From Desulfosporosinus sp. Tol-M (GTDB lineage Bacteria; Bacillota; Desulfitobacteriia; Desulfitobacteriales; Desulfitobacteriaceae), in the NCBI GenBank assembly GCA_000770645.1, contig JQID01000154.1, forward strand, positions 1 to 47,365: a stretch of DNA of 47,365 bases, written 5' to 3'. Below, piece after piece: positions 1 through 8,292 of the stretch. Below the pieces are notes generated by a model. The model did no database searches. It saw only the letters and a list, made by a program, of their open reading frames with translations, and was not told the DNA's origin. Position 1 is the stretch's first letter. Each line of letters starts with the position of its first letter. The translations under genes were made by a program, and so were the position numbers.

Positions 1-138
1 ACCATGACCAGATCGTTTGCTATTTCTAATGTAGAAACTGATAATGTGAATGCTAAATTTGAAAATGGAATCCTTTTGATAACACTACCCAAGAAACAGC
101 AAGAAACAATTAAAGGTAAACAAGTCGAAATTAGTTAG
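1..138 (+). CDS. Hsp20/alpha-crystallin small heat shock protein, C-terminal end (partial)
   Basis: The window opens inside a reading frame whose last 45 residues read as the end of an alpha-crystallin domain: a SFAISNVET strand, then NAKFENGILLITLPKK, the family's typical final beta strands (usual form NGVLxIxLPK), and a short charged tail. Small heat shock proteins are ATP-independent holdases that bind unfolding proteins in the cytoplasm. The 5' part lies outside the window, so length and start cannot be judged. A strong terminator follows at 213-255. The family call is fairly secure despite the short length. Confidence 0.8.
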   Translation, partial: TMTRSFAISNVETDNVNAKFENGILLITLPKKQQETIKGKQVEIS

Positions 139-212
139 CTCAATTTTTTTCTGTAAGGAGCATCGAAAATGAGAAGCCACTGAAAGAGTAAGTTAAAATA
201 GATCAATATATG

Positions 213-255
213 AAGAACTGGAATTACGAAGATATGAGCTTTCCAGTTCTTTTTT
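213..255 (+). terminator. Rho-independent terminator after the Hsp20 gene
   Basis: A perfect 11-bp stem (213-223 with 241-251, arm AAGAACTGGAA) encloses a 17-nt loop and runs into a T tract at 250-255. It lies 75 nt past the Hsp20 stop codon. Confidence 0.85.
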
Positions 256-471
256 GATATATATTAAAGCAATAACATATCCGGGTGATCAGAAGACCAA
301 ATGAACGGGTTACATCCTGAGAAAAACACGATGAATGCAACTTCAAGAGTAAGTTGCAAAAAGTTAATAGATATCTCGACAAATAATTACACATTTAGAG
401 ATGATATATTCTTGCAATTTTACCCAAAAGGCAATAAAATCTTTAGGGATGAAATTTCAGGAGGAATCTAT

Positions 472-642
472 GTGGAAGAGAAACTATTAAAAAGAATAGA
501 GGGTCTACGTAAGAAACTCAATAAATTTGGTAATACGCGTAATCTTAATGCTAGCGAAGTAGTAGAGTTGAGTCGGCAGTTGGATTGCTTGCTTAACCAA
601 TACTACAGGATTAAGGCTAATCAACAGCTAAGTATTTGGTGA
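472..642 (+). CDS. Spo0E-like aspartyl-phosphate phosphatase family protein
   Basis: The 56-aa product carries the Spo0E-like signature: a first helix IEGLRKKLNKF, a linker, then VVELSRQLDCLLNQYY with the S-x-x-L-D core (usual SQELD, here SRQLD). Members of this family dephosphorylate Spo0A~P or related response regulators and so delay sporulation; the target here is inferred. The frame is open back to an ATG at 301, but the GTG at 472 has a perfect AGGAGG seven bases upstream, and 56 aa is the usual family size, so GTG 472 is preferred. The gene stands alone, with its own strong terminator at 684-734. Confidence 0.8.
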   Translation: MEEKLLKRIEGLRKKLNKFGNTRNLNASEVVELSRQLDCLLNQYYRIKANQQLSIW

Positions 643-683
643 TCTCACTGAGAATTGCCTTTTTGTTATCCCCCTGAAACTAC

Positions 684-734
684 AAAGTGGTTATGATTTT
701 GGGTATTGTTTACGAAATCATAACCACTTTTTTT
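684..734 (+). terminator. Strong Rho-independent terminator after the Spo0E-like gene
   Basis: A perfect 16-bp stem (684-699 with 715-730, arm AAAGTGGTTATGATTT) with a 15-nt loop is followed by a run of seven T at 728-734. It isolates the Spo0E-like gene from the purine leader. Confidence 0.9.
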
Positions 735-822
735 GGGACCAATCGTTTTGTAAATAATCCGAAGGACCAGGCTGAAAAGGCAGTTCTCGATGGATTGTGA
801 AGCCCCCACTTCACTTTATATC

Positions 823-851
823 TTGACCTTCATACAGCCTTCTTGTAAAAT
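823..851 (+). promoter_or_regulatory. Sigma-A promoter of the purine operon
   Basis: TTGACC (823-828) and TAAAAT (846-851) are separated by exactly 17 nt. Transcription would start near 858, about 17 nt before the guanine aptamer. The match and position make this the likely promoter for purE onward. Confidence 0.8.
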
Positions 852-874
852 AAACTTAATATTAATTCATAGGG

Positions 875-944
875 AGTTCATATAACTGCGGAGATATGGT
901 CCGCAAGTTTCAACCAGACTACCGTAAATGGTCTGACTATGAGC
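875..944 (+). promoter_or_regulatory. Guanine (purine-class) riboswitch aptamer
   Basis: All hallmarks of the purine riboswitch are present: P1 (GTTCA with TGAGC), the J1/2 TATAA segment, P2 (TGCGGA with TCCGCA) with the loop GATATGG, J2/3 with GTTTCAACC, P3 (CAGAC with GTCTG) with the CCGTAAA loop, and J3/1 GACTATG. The specificity base in J3/1 is C (GA-C-TATG, where adenine sensors have T), so guanine or hypoxanthine is the expected ligand. Loops L2 and L3 carry the kissing-loop residues. Guanine-class riboswitches usually turn genes off when ligand is bound. The next aptamer begins at the very next base. Confidence 0.93.
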
Positions 945-1214
945 GAAAGTGTACCTAGGGCAAACGACTTGTACTAGTCAGAAAGTATAACTGACAGTTG
1001 TTTACTTTCCGGAAGTATTAGTGAGGCGATCGTCGTCGTCTGAAGGCTGACAGAATGAATAATTCGTGCGAAGACAGTGTCTGCAAGAAGGGTTAATCGT
1101 GCGAAGACAGTGTCTTCGCGTGGGCGCTAGCCAAGTTTTCTTGTCCGAGTGGTACAGGTTTGATTGAGAAATCAGATTACACCGAAGGGATAAAAGCCCA
1201 GGCGGGTAGGTTTC
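945..1214 (+). promoter_or_regulatory. PRPP riboswitch aptamer (ykkC subtype 2b) with an enlarged P2 arm
   Basis: The 5' segment GAAAGTGTACCTAGGG (945-960) and the 3' segment from 1143 match the ykkC class: GTCCGAGTGGTACAGG, a small P3 hairpin (TGATT/AATCA), then TTACACCGAAGGGATAAAAG and CCCAGGCGGGTAGGTTTC. GAAA (945-948) pairs with TTTC (1211-1214), and GTGTA (949-953) with TACAC (1178-1182). The GCGGGTAGG end and the purine-gene context point to the PRPP-binding subtype rather than guanidine or ppGpp. PRPP normally turns such genes on. P2 appears to be formed by AAACGACTTG (962-971) with CAAGTTTTC (1132-1140), with about 160 nt inserted between the strands where known examples have a short hairpin. 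Confidence 0.85.
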
Positions 1215-1254
1215 ACTCTTGTAAAAGGGGGGAATCTGCCTTCCTGGGTTTTAT
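1192..1254 (+). terminator. Riboswitch-controlled terminator of the purine leader
   Basis: AAAAGCCCAGG (1192-1202) is also the conserved 3' core of the PRPP aptamer. It can pair with CCTGGGTTTT (1243-1252) with one bulged G, followed by a weak TTATTA tail. The terminator and the ligand-bound aptamer are therefore mutually exclusive, which fits PRPP-induced readthrough. No second expression platform is visible for the guanine aptamer, so both sensors probably act on this one terminator. Confidence 0.7.
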
Positions 1255-1286
1255 TACCAGGGAAAGGGAGAAAGGGCGAAGATTAG

Positions 1287-1787
1287 ATGAGCCAGATTGG
1301 GGTTATTATGGGAAGTGATTCGGATTACAAAATCATGGAGGACGCCATGTCAGTTCTTCGTCAATTCGAACTTGATTTTGAAGTTAAAATTTCTTCAGCC
1401 CATAGGACATTGGAAAGAACCGTAGACTGGGTGAAAGCTTTTGAAGCCCAGGGAGGAAAACTTATCATCGCTGCAGCAGGGTTAGCAGCCCACTTACCGG
1501 GGGTTATAGCTGGGACAACGATTTTGCCTGTGATTGGTGTACCACTGAGTGGTGGCCCCTTGGCAGGAAAAGACGCCCTTTATTCAATAGTCCAAATGCC
1601 CCCGGGAATTCCGGTCGCGACAGTTGGTATTGGTGCGGCACGCAATGCGGCGTTGCTTGCGATACAGATCTTGGCTATTCAGGATGAATCCTTGGGCATG
1701 AAGGTCAAGAGCCATAGGGCTCAGATGCGGAAAGATATCGAGGCGAAGGATGAAGCGTTGCAAAAGCGCTTAAGTCAAGGAATTTGA
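1287..1787 (+). CDS. purE: N5-carboxyaminoimidazole ribonucleotide mutase PurE (class I)
   Basis: A 166-aa PurE, close to the usual length. GSDSD (residues 9-13) forms the phosphate-binding loop, SAHR (37-40) carries the catalytic His, and AAHLPG (67-72) is the second substrate loop. Class I PurE moves the carboxylate of N5-CAIR to give CAIR and normally works with PurK; no purK is present in the window, so PurK is encoded elsewhere or PurE uses CO2 directly. It is the first gene after the tandem riboswitch. The ATG lies just after a GGAAAGGGAGAAAGGGCG stretch. purB starts 118 nt downstream. Confidence 0.95.
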   Translation: MSQIGVIMGSDSDYKIMEDAMSVLRQFELDFEVKISSAHRTLERTVDWVKAFEAQGGKLIIAAAGLAAHLPGVIAGTTILPVIGVPLSGGPLAGKDALYSIVQMPPGIPVATVGIGAARNAALLAIQILAIQDESLGMKVKSHRAQMRKDIEAKDEALQKRLSQGI

Positions 1788-1905
1788 GAAATCGATACAG
1801 AAAACTATTTCAAATGGAGTTATAACCTTCCAACTGAAGCGTATCTGAAATTATTCAGGGGATTAGGTAATATTCGAACTACGAACCACGAAAGGGGACT
1901 AAGGT

Positions 1906-3204
1906 ATGATTGAACGGTATACGCTTCCTGAGATGGGAGGAATTTGGACGGACGAACATCGCCTCACACTATGGCTAAAAATTGAAATTGCTGCTTGCGA
2001 GGGATGGGCTAATCTTGGCATGATCCCGAAGGAGGCGGTTGAGGTTATTCGAGAGAAGGCTTCTTTCTCCTGGGAAAGGGTACAAGCCCTGGAAGAAGTG
2101 ACCCAGCATGATGTGCTGGCTTTCTTGACCAATGTTGCCGAGAATGTGGGAGACGAAGCCAGATACATTCATCTGGGCCTTACCTCCTCAGATATCCTGG
2201 ATACGGCTTTGTCCTTGCAATTAGTTGAAGCGTCCGATATATTGCTGACTAAAATGGAGGGGTTGGTAACCGTTCTGCGCCGCAGAGCGTTAGAACACCG
2301 GGACACACTAATGATGGGGCGAACGCATGGAATTCACGCTGAACCGATTACCTTAGGGTTAAAGTTTGCTCTGTGGTATGATGAAATAAGACGGCAAAAA
2401 AGGCGCTTAGCTTTTGCCCGTGAGGAGATACGGGTTGGGAAAATTTCCGGCGTAGTCGGGACCTTTGCCAACGTAGATCCTCAAGTTGAAGCGCATGTTT
2501 GCCAAGTACTTCACTTAGAGCCGGCTCTGATCTCGACTCAAATACTGCAGCGCGACCGGCATGCCTGTTATGTGACGACACTCGGGGGAATTGCCAGTTC
2601 TCTGGATAAAATGGCGACCGAGATTCGTAATCTACAGCGAACCGATGTCCATGAGGTGGAAGAAGCTTTTAGAAAAGGTCAGAAAGGCTCCTCGGCGATG
2701 CCCCACAAGAAAAACCCGATTACACCGGAACGTATATGCGGCATGGCCCGGGTTGTGCGGGCGAATGCCCAGGTTGCCTTAGAAAACGTAGCCTTATGGC
2801 ATGAGCGTGATATCTCCCATTCATCCGCAGAGCGAATGATCTTGCCGGATAGCACTATCGCCTTAGACTATATGCTCCATAAGATGATCCAGCTCATAGA
2901 TCGGCTGGAGGTTTTTCCGGAGCAAATGAAAGTGAACATAGATAAGGGCTGCGGTTTAATTTTTTCCCAACAAGTGATGCTTGCATTAGTGGATAAAGGC
3001 GTCAGCAGGGAAACAGCATATGCTCAGGTTCAACGAAATGCAATGGAAGCCTGGAATACGAAAGAACAATTTCAAAGCTTGCTCAACAGGGACCCGAGCA
3101 TCCGGGAATACTTAAATGAGCAAGAAATTGCCGCCTTGTTTGATTATGCATACCATACTAAGCATGTAGCGGACATTTTTCAGCGGTTAGACCTTGAGGA
3201 ATAA
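1906..3204 (+). CDS. purB: Adenylosuccinate lyase PurB
   Basis: A 432-aa member of the fumarase/aspartase superfamily. The superfamily signature GSSAMPHKKNP lies at residues 261-271 with the catalytic Ser in the flexible loop; GRTHGIHAEP near residue 140 supplies the catalytic His, and TSSDILDTA near residue 90 is also typical. It removes fumarate from SAICAR and from adenylosuccinate, so it acts twice in AMP synthesis. A CGAAAGGGGA-type SD precedes the ATG. The gene is followed by a 533-nt spacer, long for this operon. Confidence 0.95.
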   Translation: MIERYTLPEMGGIWTDEHRLTLWLKIEIAACEGWANLGMIPKEAVEVIREKASFSWERVQALEEVTQHDVLAFLTNVAENVGDEARYIHLGLTSSDILDTALSLQLVEASDILLTKMEGLVTVLRRRALEHRDTLMMGRTHGIHAEPITLGLKFALWYDEIRRQKRRLAFAREEIRVGKISGVVGTFANVDPQVEAHVCQVLHLEPALISTQILQRDRHACYVTTLGGIASSLDKMATEIRNLQRTDVHEVEEAFRKGQKGSSAMPHKKNPITPERICGMARVVRANAQVALENVALWHERDISHSSAERMILPDSTIALDYMLHKMIQLIDRLEVFPEQMKVNIDKGCGLIFSQQVMLALVDKGVSRETAYAQVQRNAMEAWNTKEQFQSLLNRDPSIREYLNEQEIAALFDYAYHTKHVADIFQRLDLEE

Positions 3205-3737
3205 AATCAAATTGCACGTTCACCAAAGCTCCGGAGCGGCTCGTTTGTTGGCGAAGCTAACGCACATAACCCTTGGGATTACCTGAATGTGCGACCAATG
3301 TGCGTCTCAACGCTTTGCCAACTGCTCTCGACACGCTCCTCCCGCTTGATGGTTCTCTTTGCAATTTAATTTCATTCCAGCTTGGTTACGACGAGGAAGG
3401 AACGGAAGAAACGACAGAGGCAATTACGAAAACAAATCATCCCCAAACTTGCAAGCGAAGCGCACTTGTGTCAAAGAAGTAAACAGCGCCCCGGATACGC
3501 AGGGTCGTTCCAATCCCCCGTGGGACCCAAGCGAGAGGAAGTTTCTTAGCTTAGAGAGCACGGAGAGAGGAATTGCGCCAATGAGCGCAGAGAATATGGC
3601 GTTAAGAAACACAATAGTTTACATGCAGAAAGCCCGGAAGTTTTGTGTTTAGCCATATTCTCAAGGGAATAGCAATGGAACGTGGGCGAACGTGCTAATA
3701 AACTGACGAGAAACTGACGATTGAAAGGGGTAAGATT
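3205..3737 (+). other. Non-coding 533-nt spacer between purB and purC holding a dispersed repeat
   Basis: No reading frame here has a convincing start, SD site or recognisable protein; two overlapping frames (3273-3482 and 3359-3652) look like chance. The stretch is rich in short palindromes, such as AGCTCCGGAGC near 3230. Its last 50 bases recur, inverted, downstream of hisZ (23204-23240), and a 14-nt word GGAAGTTTCTTAGC (3537-3550) also recurs there (23193-23206). It is best described as an intergenic repeat element. No trace of purL, purQ or purS was found in it. Confidence 0.5.
3590..3697 (+). repeat. Inverted-repeat element, also present near 23204
   Basis: GAGAATATGGC (3590-3600) pairs perfectly with GCCATATTCTC (3652-3662), and AAACAC (3607-3612) with GTGTTT (3645-3650), giving a long stem-loop. 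The tail to 3697, read on the minus strand, matches 23204-23240 at 32 of 37 positions (shared words TAGCACGTTC, ACGTTCCAT, GCTATTC, CTTGA). Confidence 0.55.
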
Positions 3738-4457
3738 ATGGAAAAGCTAGCATTACGGTACGAGGGAAAGGCAAAGGAAGTTTATGAGACAGATCAAAGC
3801 GGGTATTTTTGGATAGCCTACAAAGATGATGCGACGGCCATGAACGGACTGAAAAAAGGACAAATAGTAGATAAAGGAGAGGTTAATAATCAGTTATCGG
3901 CACTCTTCTTTGAAGAAATAGAAAAAGCGGGTATCCTCACCCATTTTGTGAAGCTTTTAGGCGAGCGGGATATGCTCGTGCGCTGCTTAGACATGATCCC
4001 CCTCGAGGTCGTTGTGCGCAATATTGCAGCCGGGAGCTTAGCGAAGCGTCTTGGAGTGGAGGAGGGCTATGTTCTCTCTCAACCGGTTGTGGAATTGTAT
4101 TATAAAGATGATGCACTGGGAGATCCGATGGTAAATGAATCCCATGCTGTCGCGATGGGATGGGCAAGTGCTGCAAATATTAAAGAAATTCAAGTCTCGG
4201 GCTTAAAAATAAACGATATATTGCGGGCCATTTTAGTCAAAGCGGGAATCGATCTGATTGATTTTAAACTGGAGTTTGGGGTTGCGGATGGAAAAGTCTA
4301 TCTGGGCGATGAAATCTCTCCGGATACCTGCCGTTATTGGGATATGGAAACGCGGGAAAAGCTGGACAAGGATCGCTTCCGGCGGGATCTTGGAGGGGTT
4401 GAAGAAGCGTATCAAGAAGTCTTTCGTCGGGTAAAAGAGGTCCTCGCACCTGCTTAA
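3738..4457 (+). CDS. purC: SAICAR synthetase PurC
   Basis: A 239-aa single-domain SAICAR synthetase, the normal bacterial length. It begins with the family motif [11 protein letters not shown], the nucleotide-binding start of the fold; later motifs include [15 protein letters not shown] and KLEFGV near residue 175 and [12 protein letters not shown] near 190. It condenses CAIR with aspartate using ATP. GAAAGGGG just before the ATG is a clear SD. It lies after a long repeat-bearing spacer and 120 nt before purF, but the strand and pathway order indicate the same operon. Confidence 0.95.
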   Translation: MEKLALRYEGKAKEVYETDQSGYFWIAYKDDATAMNGLKKGQIVDKGEVNNQLSALFFEEIEKAGILTHFVKLLGERDMLVRCLDMIPLEVVVRNIAAGSLAKRLGVEEGYVLSQPVVELYYKDDALGDPMVNESHAVAMGWASAANIKEIQVSGLKINDILRAILVKAGIDLIDFKLEFGVADGKVYLGDEISPDTCRYWDMETREKLDKDRFRRDLGGVEEAYQEVFRRVKEVLAPA

Positions 4458-4577
4458 AGTGAAAGTGGGACCAATTAAGGGGATCGCTGCAGTTTGAAAT
4501 TGTGAGAAAAATTGTCGTGATGTGCGAAAATGAAGTTGGCATAAGCAATACACTTTTGGAAGAGACGGGGATCAGAA

Positions 4578-5990
4578 ATGTTCGAATTTGGAGAGGACAA
4601 GCCGAAAGAGGAATGTGGAGTTTTTGGGATTTATGCTCCTGATCGGGAGGTGGCCCGTTTAACTTACTATGGGCTTTATGCCCTACAGCATCGTGGGCAG
4701 GAAAGTGCCGGCATCGCGGTTTCGGATGGACGAAACATTACTGTGCATAAAGGAATGGGTTTGGTGTCTGAAGTGTTTTCGGACAGTGTGCTGGATGGCT
4801 TAAAGGGAAAAATGGCGATCGGGCATGTTCGTTATTCTACTACGGGTTCAAGTCTTCTTTCTAATGCTCAGCCTTTGGCGGTACACTACCAAAAAGGGAT
4901 GATGGGCTTAGCCCATAATGGTAATTTAACAAATGCTTTGGAACTTCGAGAAGAGCTGGGCAAAAACGGGGCGGTTTTCCAAACGACCGTTGATAGCGAA
5001 GTAATTATTAACATCATTACTCGTTATCGCAGGGACTCTTTGGAAGACGCCTTGGTCAAGACCATGATGGATCTGCGGGGGGCATATGCTTTGGTAATCT
5101 TGGCGGAGGATAAGCTTTTTGGACTCAGAGATCATTATGGTATTCGTCCCTTATGTATTGGTCAGATGGATGGCAAATACTGCCTAGCTTCAGAGAGTTG
5201 CGCACTCGATACCATTGGCGCAGAGTTTATTAGGGATGTGGAACCCGGTGAGATTGTGGTGATTGATGAAGAGGGGTTACATTCGCGACAGGGACTCACT
5301 AAGACCGAGCGTTCGTATTGTGCCTTTGAATATATTTATTTTGCGCGACCGGATAGCACCCTTGATCAGTTGAACGTTTCGGAGAGCCGACGTCAGATGG
5401 GAATAGAACTTGCCCGTGAATGCCCGATTGAGGCGGACCTTGTGATTGCAGTCCCAGACTCCGGGACCGCGTCCGCCCTGGGGTATGCCACGGCGCTGGG
5501 GATTCCCTTTGGAGAAGGTCTGATTAAAAACCGTTATGTCGGTCGTACCTTTATTCAACCGACTCAGGCAATGAGAGAAGTGGGTGTTCGTCTCAAACTC
5601 AATGCTAACGCGAGCGTTCTGAAAGATAAACGGGTCGTGATGATTGATGATTCGATTGTCCGCGGAACGACTAGTTGCAAGCTGGTGAATTTGGTCAAGA
5701 AAGCAGGGGCCAAAGAAGTACATTTCATAATCAGTTCTCCTCCGGTAGCCTATCCGTGCTACTATGGGATTGACACGGCGGAACGGGAGAAACTGATTGC
5801 CAATCAGTTGGATATCGAAGGGATTCGGAAGTATATAGGGGCAGATTCGCTCCACTATATCTCTCAGGAAGCCTTGCTGCGAGCACTTGGCACGGATACC
5901 GTTTGTTTGGCTTGTTTTAACGGAACGTATCCTGTCCCAGTTGCGAACTTAAATCGGAGTAAAAACGATTTTGAAACAAAGAAATACTAG
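4578..5990 (+). CDS. purF: Amidophosphoribosyltransferase PurF
   Basis: A 470-aa B. subtilis-type PurF. A short propeptide precedes Cys13 (KEECGVFGI), which becomes the N-terminal glutaminase nucleophile after cleavage. The PRPP-binding loop VVMIDDSIVRGTTS lies near residues 354-367. The four cysteines expected to hold a 4Fe-4S cluster are visible in YCAFEY, YPCYYG and CLACFNG, so this is the oxygen-sensitive Fe-S form. It catalyses the committing step, PRPP plus glutamine to phosphoribosylamine, which fits a PRPP sensor controlling the operon. purM follows after only 9 nt. Confidence 0.96.
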   Translation: MFEFGEDKPKEECGVFGIYAPDREVARLTYYGLYALQHRGQESAGIAVSDGRNITVHKGMGLVSEVFSDSVLDGLKGKMAIGHVRYSTTGSSLLSNAQPLAVHYQKGMMGLAHNGNLTNALELREELGKNGAVFQTTVDSEVIINIITRYRRDSLEDALVKTMMDLRGAYALVILAEDKLFGLRDHYGIRPLCIGQMDGKYCLASESCALDTIGAEFIRDVEPGEIVVIDEEGLHSRQGLTKTERSYCAFEYIYFARPDSTLDQLNVSESRRQMGIELARECPIEADLVIAVPDSGTASALGYATALGIPFGEGLIKNRYVGRTFIQPTQAMREVGVRLKLNANASVLKDKRVVMIDDSIVRGTTSCKLVNLVKKAGAKEVHFIISSPPVAYPCYYGIDTAEREKLIANQLDIEGIRKYIGADSLHYISQEALLRALGTDTVCLACFNGTYPVPVANLNRSKNDFETKKY

Positions 5991-5999
5991 GAGGAATAA

Positions 6000-7016
6000 A
6001 TGTTGGGATACTCTTACCGAGACGCGGGCGTCGACATTCAAGCTGGTATTGAAGTTGTGGAGCGTATCAAACCAGCGGTCGCGAGGACACTTCGTCCGGA
6101 AGTCCTCAGCGGACTTGGCGGGTTTGGCGGACTTTTCAAACTGGATCTGGGGAAATATCCGGACCCAGTTCTTGTATCCGGAACGGATGGCGTGGGAACT
6201 AAGCTACGCCTCGCTTTCCAAATGAACAAGCATGATAGCATCGGACAAGATGCAGTGGCTATGTGTGTCAATGATATCTTGGTTCAGGGTGCAGAACCTT
6301 TGTTTTTTCTGGATTATCTGGCCGTTGGTAAAGTAGAGCCGACCCGTGTTGCTGAAGTGGTAGGCGGCGTTGCCAAAGGGTGCGAAATGGCAGGTTGCGC
6401 GCTGATCGGGGGGGAAACGGCGGAAATGCCTGGCTTCTATGCCGAGGATGAATATGATATTGCCGGTTTCTCAGTGGGTGTTGTGAATCGTAATCAGTTG
6501 ATTGACGGATCGAAAATCCAGGTTGGGGATGTGCTTATTGGCTTAGCATCCACAGGACTCCATAGTAACGGATATTCTTTAGCACGTAAGATTTTTGCAC
6601 CGTATCCTTTAGATAAGGTGTTTTCGGAGTTAGGGGAAGCACTTGGGGAGGCCTTGCTTCGTCCGACTCGGATTTATGTTAAATCGATCTTACCGCTGCT
6701 TCCAGGGGGAGAAATCCTGGGCATGGCCCATATTACCGGAGGAGGATTAACGGACAACATTCCCCGTGTCTTACCCTCAGGTCTGGGCGTTCGGATTGAT
6801 ACTTCGACGTGGGAACATCCCCCCATTTTCGCCTTAATGCAACGTCTGGGAGATGTGGCTTGGTCAGAAATGTATCGGACCTTTAACATGGGCGTAGGTT
6901 TTGTCATTATTGTTCACCCGGAAGATGAAGGTAAAGTAAGGCAAAAGCTTGTTGAGTTGGGAGAAAAATGCTTTGTTATGGGCAGTGTTGTACCCGGAGA
7001 AGGGGTGGGATATTGA
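6000..7016 (+). CDS. purM: AIR synthetase PurM
   Basis: A 338-aa PurM of normal length. Typical stretches are [11 protein letters not shown] at the start, [12 protein letters not shown] near residue 60 (nucleotide loop), [10 protein letters not shown] near 83, [13 protein letters not shown] near 135, and [11 protein letters not shown] near 185. It cyclises FGAM to AIR with ATP. The ATG has a near-perfect AGGAGG 6 nt upstream. Its stop overlaps the TTG start of purN, so the two are translationally coupled. FGAM would have to come from a PurL complex encoded outside this window. Confidence 0.95.
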   Translation: MLGYSYRDAGVDIQAGIEVVERIKPAVARTLRPEVLSGLGGFGGLFKLDLGKYPDPVLVSGTDGVGTKLRLAFQMNKHDSIGQDAVAMCVNDILVQGAEPLFFLDYLAVGKVEPTRVAEVVGGVAKGCEMAGCALIGGETAEMPGFYAEDEYDIAGFSVGVVNRNQLIDGSKIQVGDVLIGLASTGLHSNGYSLARKIFAPYPLDKVFSELGEALGEALLRPTRIYVKSILPLLPGGEILGMAHITGGGLTDNIPRVLPSGLGVRIDTSTWEHPPIFALMQRLGDVAWSEMYRTFNMGVGFVIIVHPEDEGKVRQKLVELGEKCFVMGSVVPGEGVGY

Positions 7017-7615
7017 GGACCGCAGTACTGGCTTCGGGCCGGGGGAGTAACTTGCAAGCCTTGATAGACGCATGTGGTAATGGCAGCCTCCCGATAAAGA
7101 TTGTGTGTGTTGGCTCAGACCAACCTGAGACGGTAGCCCTTAAACGTGCTGACACGGCAGGAATTCCAACACGTGTTTTCCACATGAGTGATTATCCCGA
7201 TCGTCAGGCTCAAGAGGAGGATATCCTGAGCTGGGTGCGTGAAAATCGGGTGGAACTTTTGCTTTTGGCAGGATATCTCAAGGTATTAAGTCCTCAGTTC
7301 ATTCGACAGGTCGCTTTTCCGATCTTGAATATTCATCCCTCCTTACTGCCGGCTTTTCCCGGGCTTCATGCTCAGCGTCAGGCTGTAGAGTACGGGGTTA
7401 AGGTAAGCGGATGTACGGTACATTTTGTGGATGAGGGTTTGGACAGTGGGCCGATCATTTTGCAGCAAGCGGTACCGGTGTTGGCAGGGGATACGGAAGA
7501 TACATTAGCGGAAAGAATTTTAGAGATGGAACATCGTCTATATCCGGAGGCAGTCCGACTGGTAGCCCTGGGAAAAGTTGAACGGATAGGGCGACAGGTA
7601 CGAATTTTGCAGTAA
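7013..7615 (+). CDS. purN: Phosphoribosylglycinamide formyltransferase PurN
   Basis: A 200-aa folate-dependent GAR transformylase. It begins [16 protein letters not shown], the family's N-terminal strand and phosphate loop, and carries the catalytic Asn-His in [14 protein letters not shown] (near residue 105) and Asp in [11 protein letters not shown]. The frame is open further upstream, but the TTG at 7013, which overlaps the purM stop (TTGA) and is preceded by AGGGGTGGG, gives the canonical start and length. It transfers formyl from 10-formyl-THF to GAR. Confidence 0.93.
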   Translation: MRTAVLASGRGSNLQALIDACGNGSLPIKIVCVGSDQPETVALKRADTAGIPTRVFHMSDYPDRQAQEEDILSWVRENRVELLLLAGYLKVLSPQFIRQVAFPILNIHPSLLPAFPGLHAQRQAVEYGVKVSGCTVHFVDEGLDSGPIILQQAVPVLAGDTEDTLAERILEMEHRLYPEAVRLVALGKVERIGRQVRILQ

Positions 7616-7629
7616 GGGGTTGTTGAAGA

Positions 7630-8211
7630 ATGAAGAAAAGAGCATTAATCAGTGTTTCCAACAAGACAGGAGTTGTGGATTTTGCACGGGGGATTGCGGA
7701 GTCAGGTTTTGAATTGATTTCCACCGGCGGGACGTATAAAGCACTGGCTGAAGCCAATATTCCGGTTAAATATGTCAGTGAGATCACTGGATTTCCGGAA
7801 ATTTTAGATGGCCGTGTGAAAACACTCCATCCATTAATTCATGGTGGTATTTTAGCGATGGACAGTCCGGAACACAGGAAACAAATGGAGGAAAACGGGA
7901 TTAGTTTTATTGATTTAGTGATAGTTAATCTTTATCCGTTTCGGGAGACCATTGCCAAGCCGGGCGTGACTTTCGAAGAGGCGATTGAAAATATTGATAT
8001 TGGCGGACCGACAATGGTGCGTGCCGCCGCCAAAAATCATGGACGTGTCGCTATTGTGGTCAATCCGGAATCCTATGAAGAAGTTTTAAGTGTGCTGCGC
8101 AAAGAGGGTGCTGTATCCGCGGATATGCGCCGCCGCCTGGCTGCCGAAGCTTTTGCCCATACGGCAGAATATGACCGACTAATTACAGAATACTTAAAAA
8201 GTCAGCTCTAA
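7630..8211 (+). CDS. purH: Stand-alone IMP cyclohydrolase (PurH N-terminal domain only)
   Basis: The 193-aa product matches only the N-terminal IMP cyclohydrolase (MGS-like) half of bifunctional Pur[12 protein letters not shown] at the start, STGGTYKAL near residue 31, [15 protein letters not shown] near 54, LVIVNLYPF near 96, and [17 protein letters not shown] near 122. It stops at the usual domain boundary, just after [12 protein letters not shown]. Full-length PurH is about 510 aa, and the AICAR formyltransferase half is missing; the next 81 nt hold no remnant of it. IMP cyclohydrolase closes FAICAR to IMP. The clean end suggests a natural split with the transformylase elsewhere, not a recent truncation. 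Confidence 0.88.
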   Translation: MKKRALISVSNKTGVVDFARGIAESGFELISTGGTYKALAEANIPVKYVSEITGFPEILDGRVKTLHPLIHGGILAMDSPEHRKQMEENGISFIDLVIVNLYPFRETIAKPGVTFEEAIENIDIGGPTMVRAAAKNHGRVAIVVNPESYEEVLSVLRKEGAVSADMRRRLAAEAFAHTAEYDRLITEYLKSQL

Positions 8212-8292
8212 CCGCTGAGACATAATGAAAGACTTTTATCCTTTTTACACTCTTGTTACATAACTTAATATTTGAGGAGACGAGGTGAGACA

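Noticed and set aside
3273..3652. Two overlapping plus-strand frames in the purB-purC spacer
   Set aside because: No SD, no recognisable protein, and the DNA behaves as a structured repeat.
5277..5855. 192-codon open frame on the minus strand inside purF
   Set aside because: It lies wholly antisense to a highly conserved gene, has no SD and resembles no protein.
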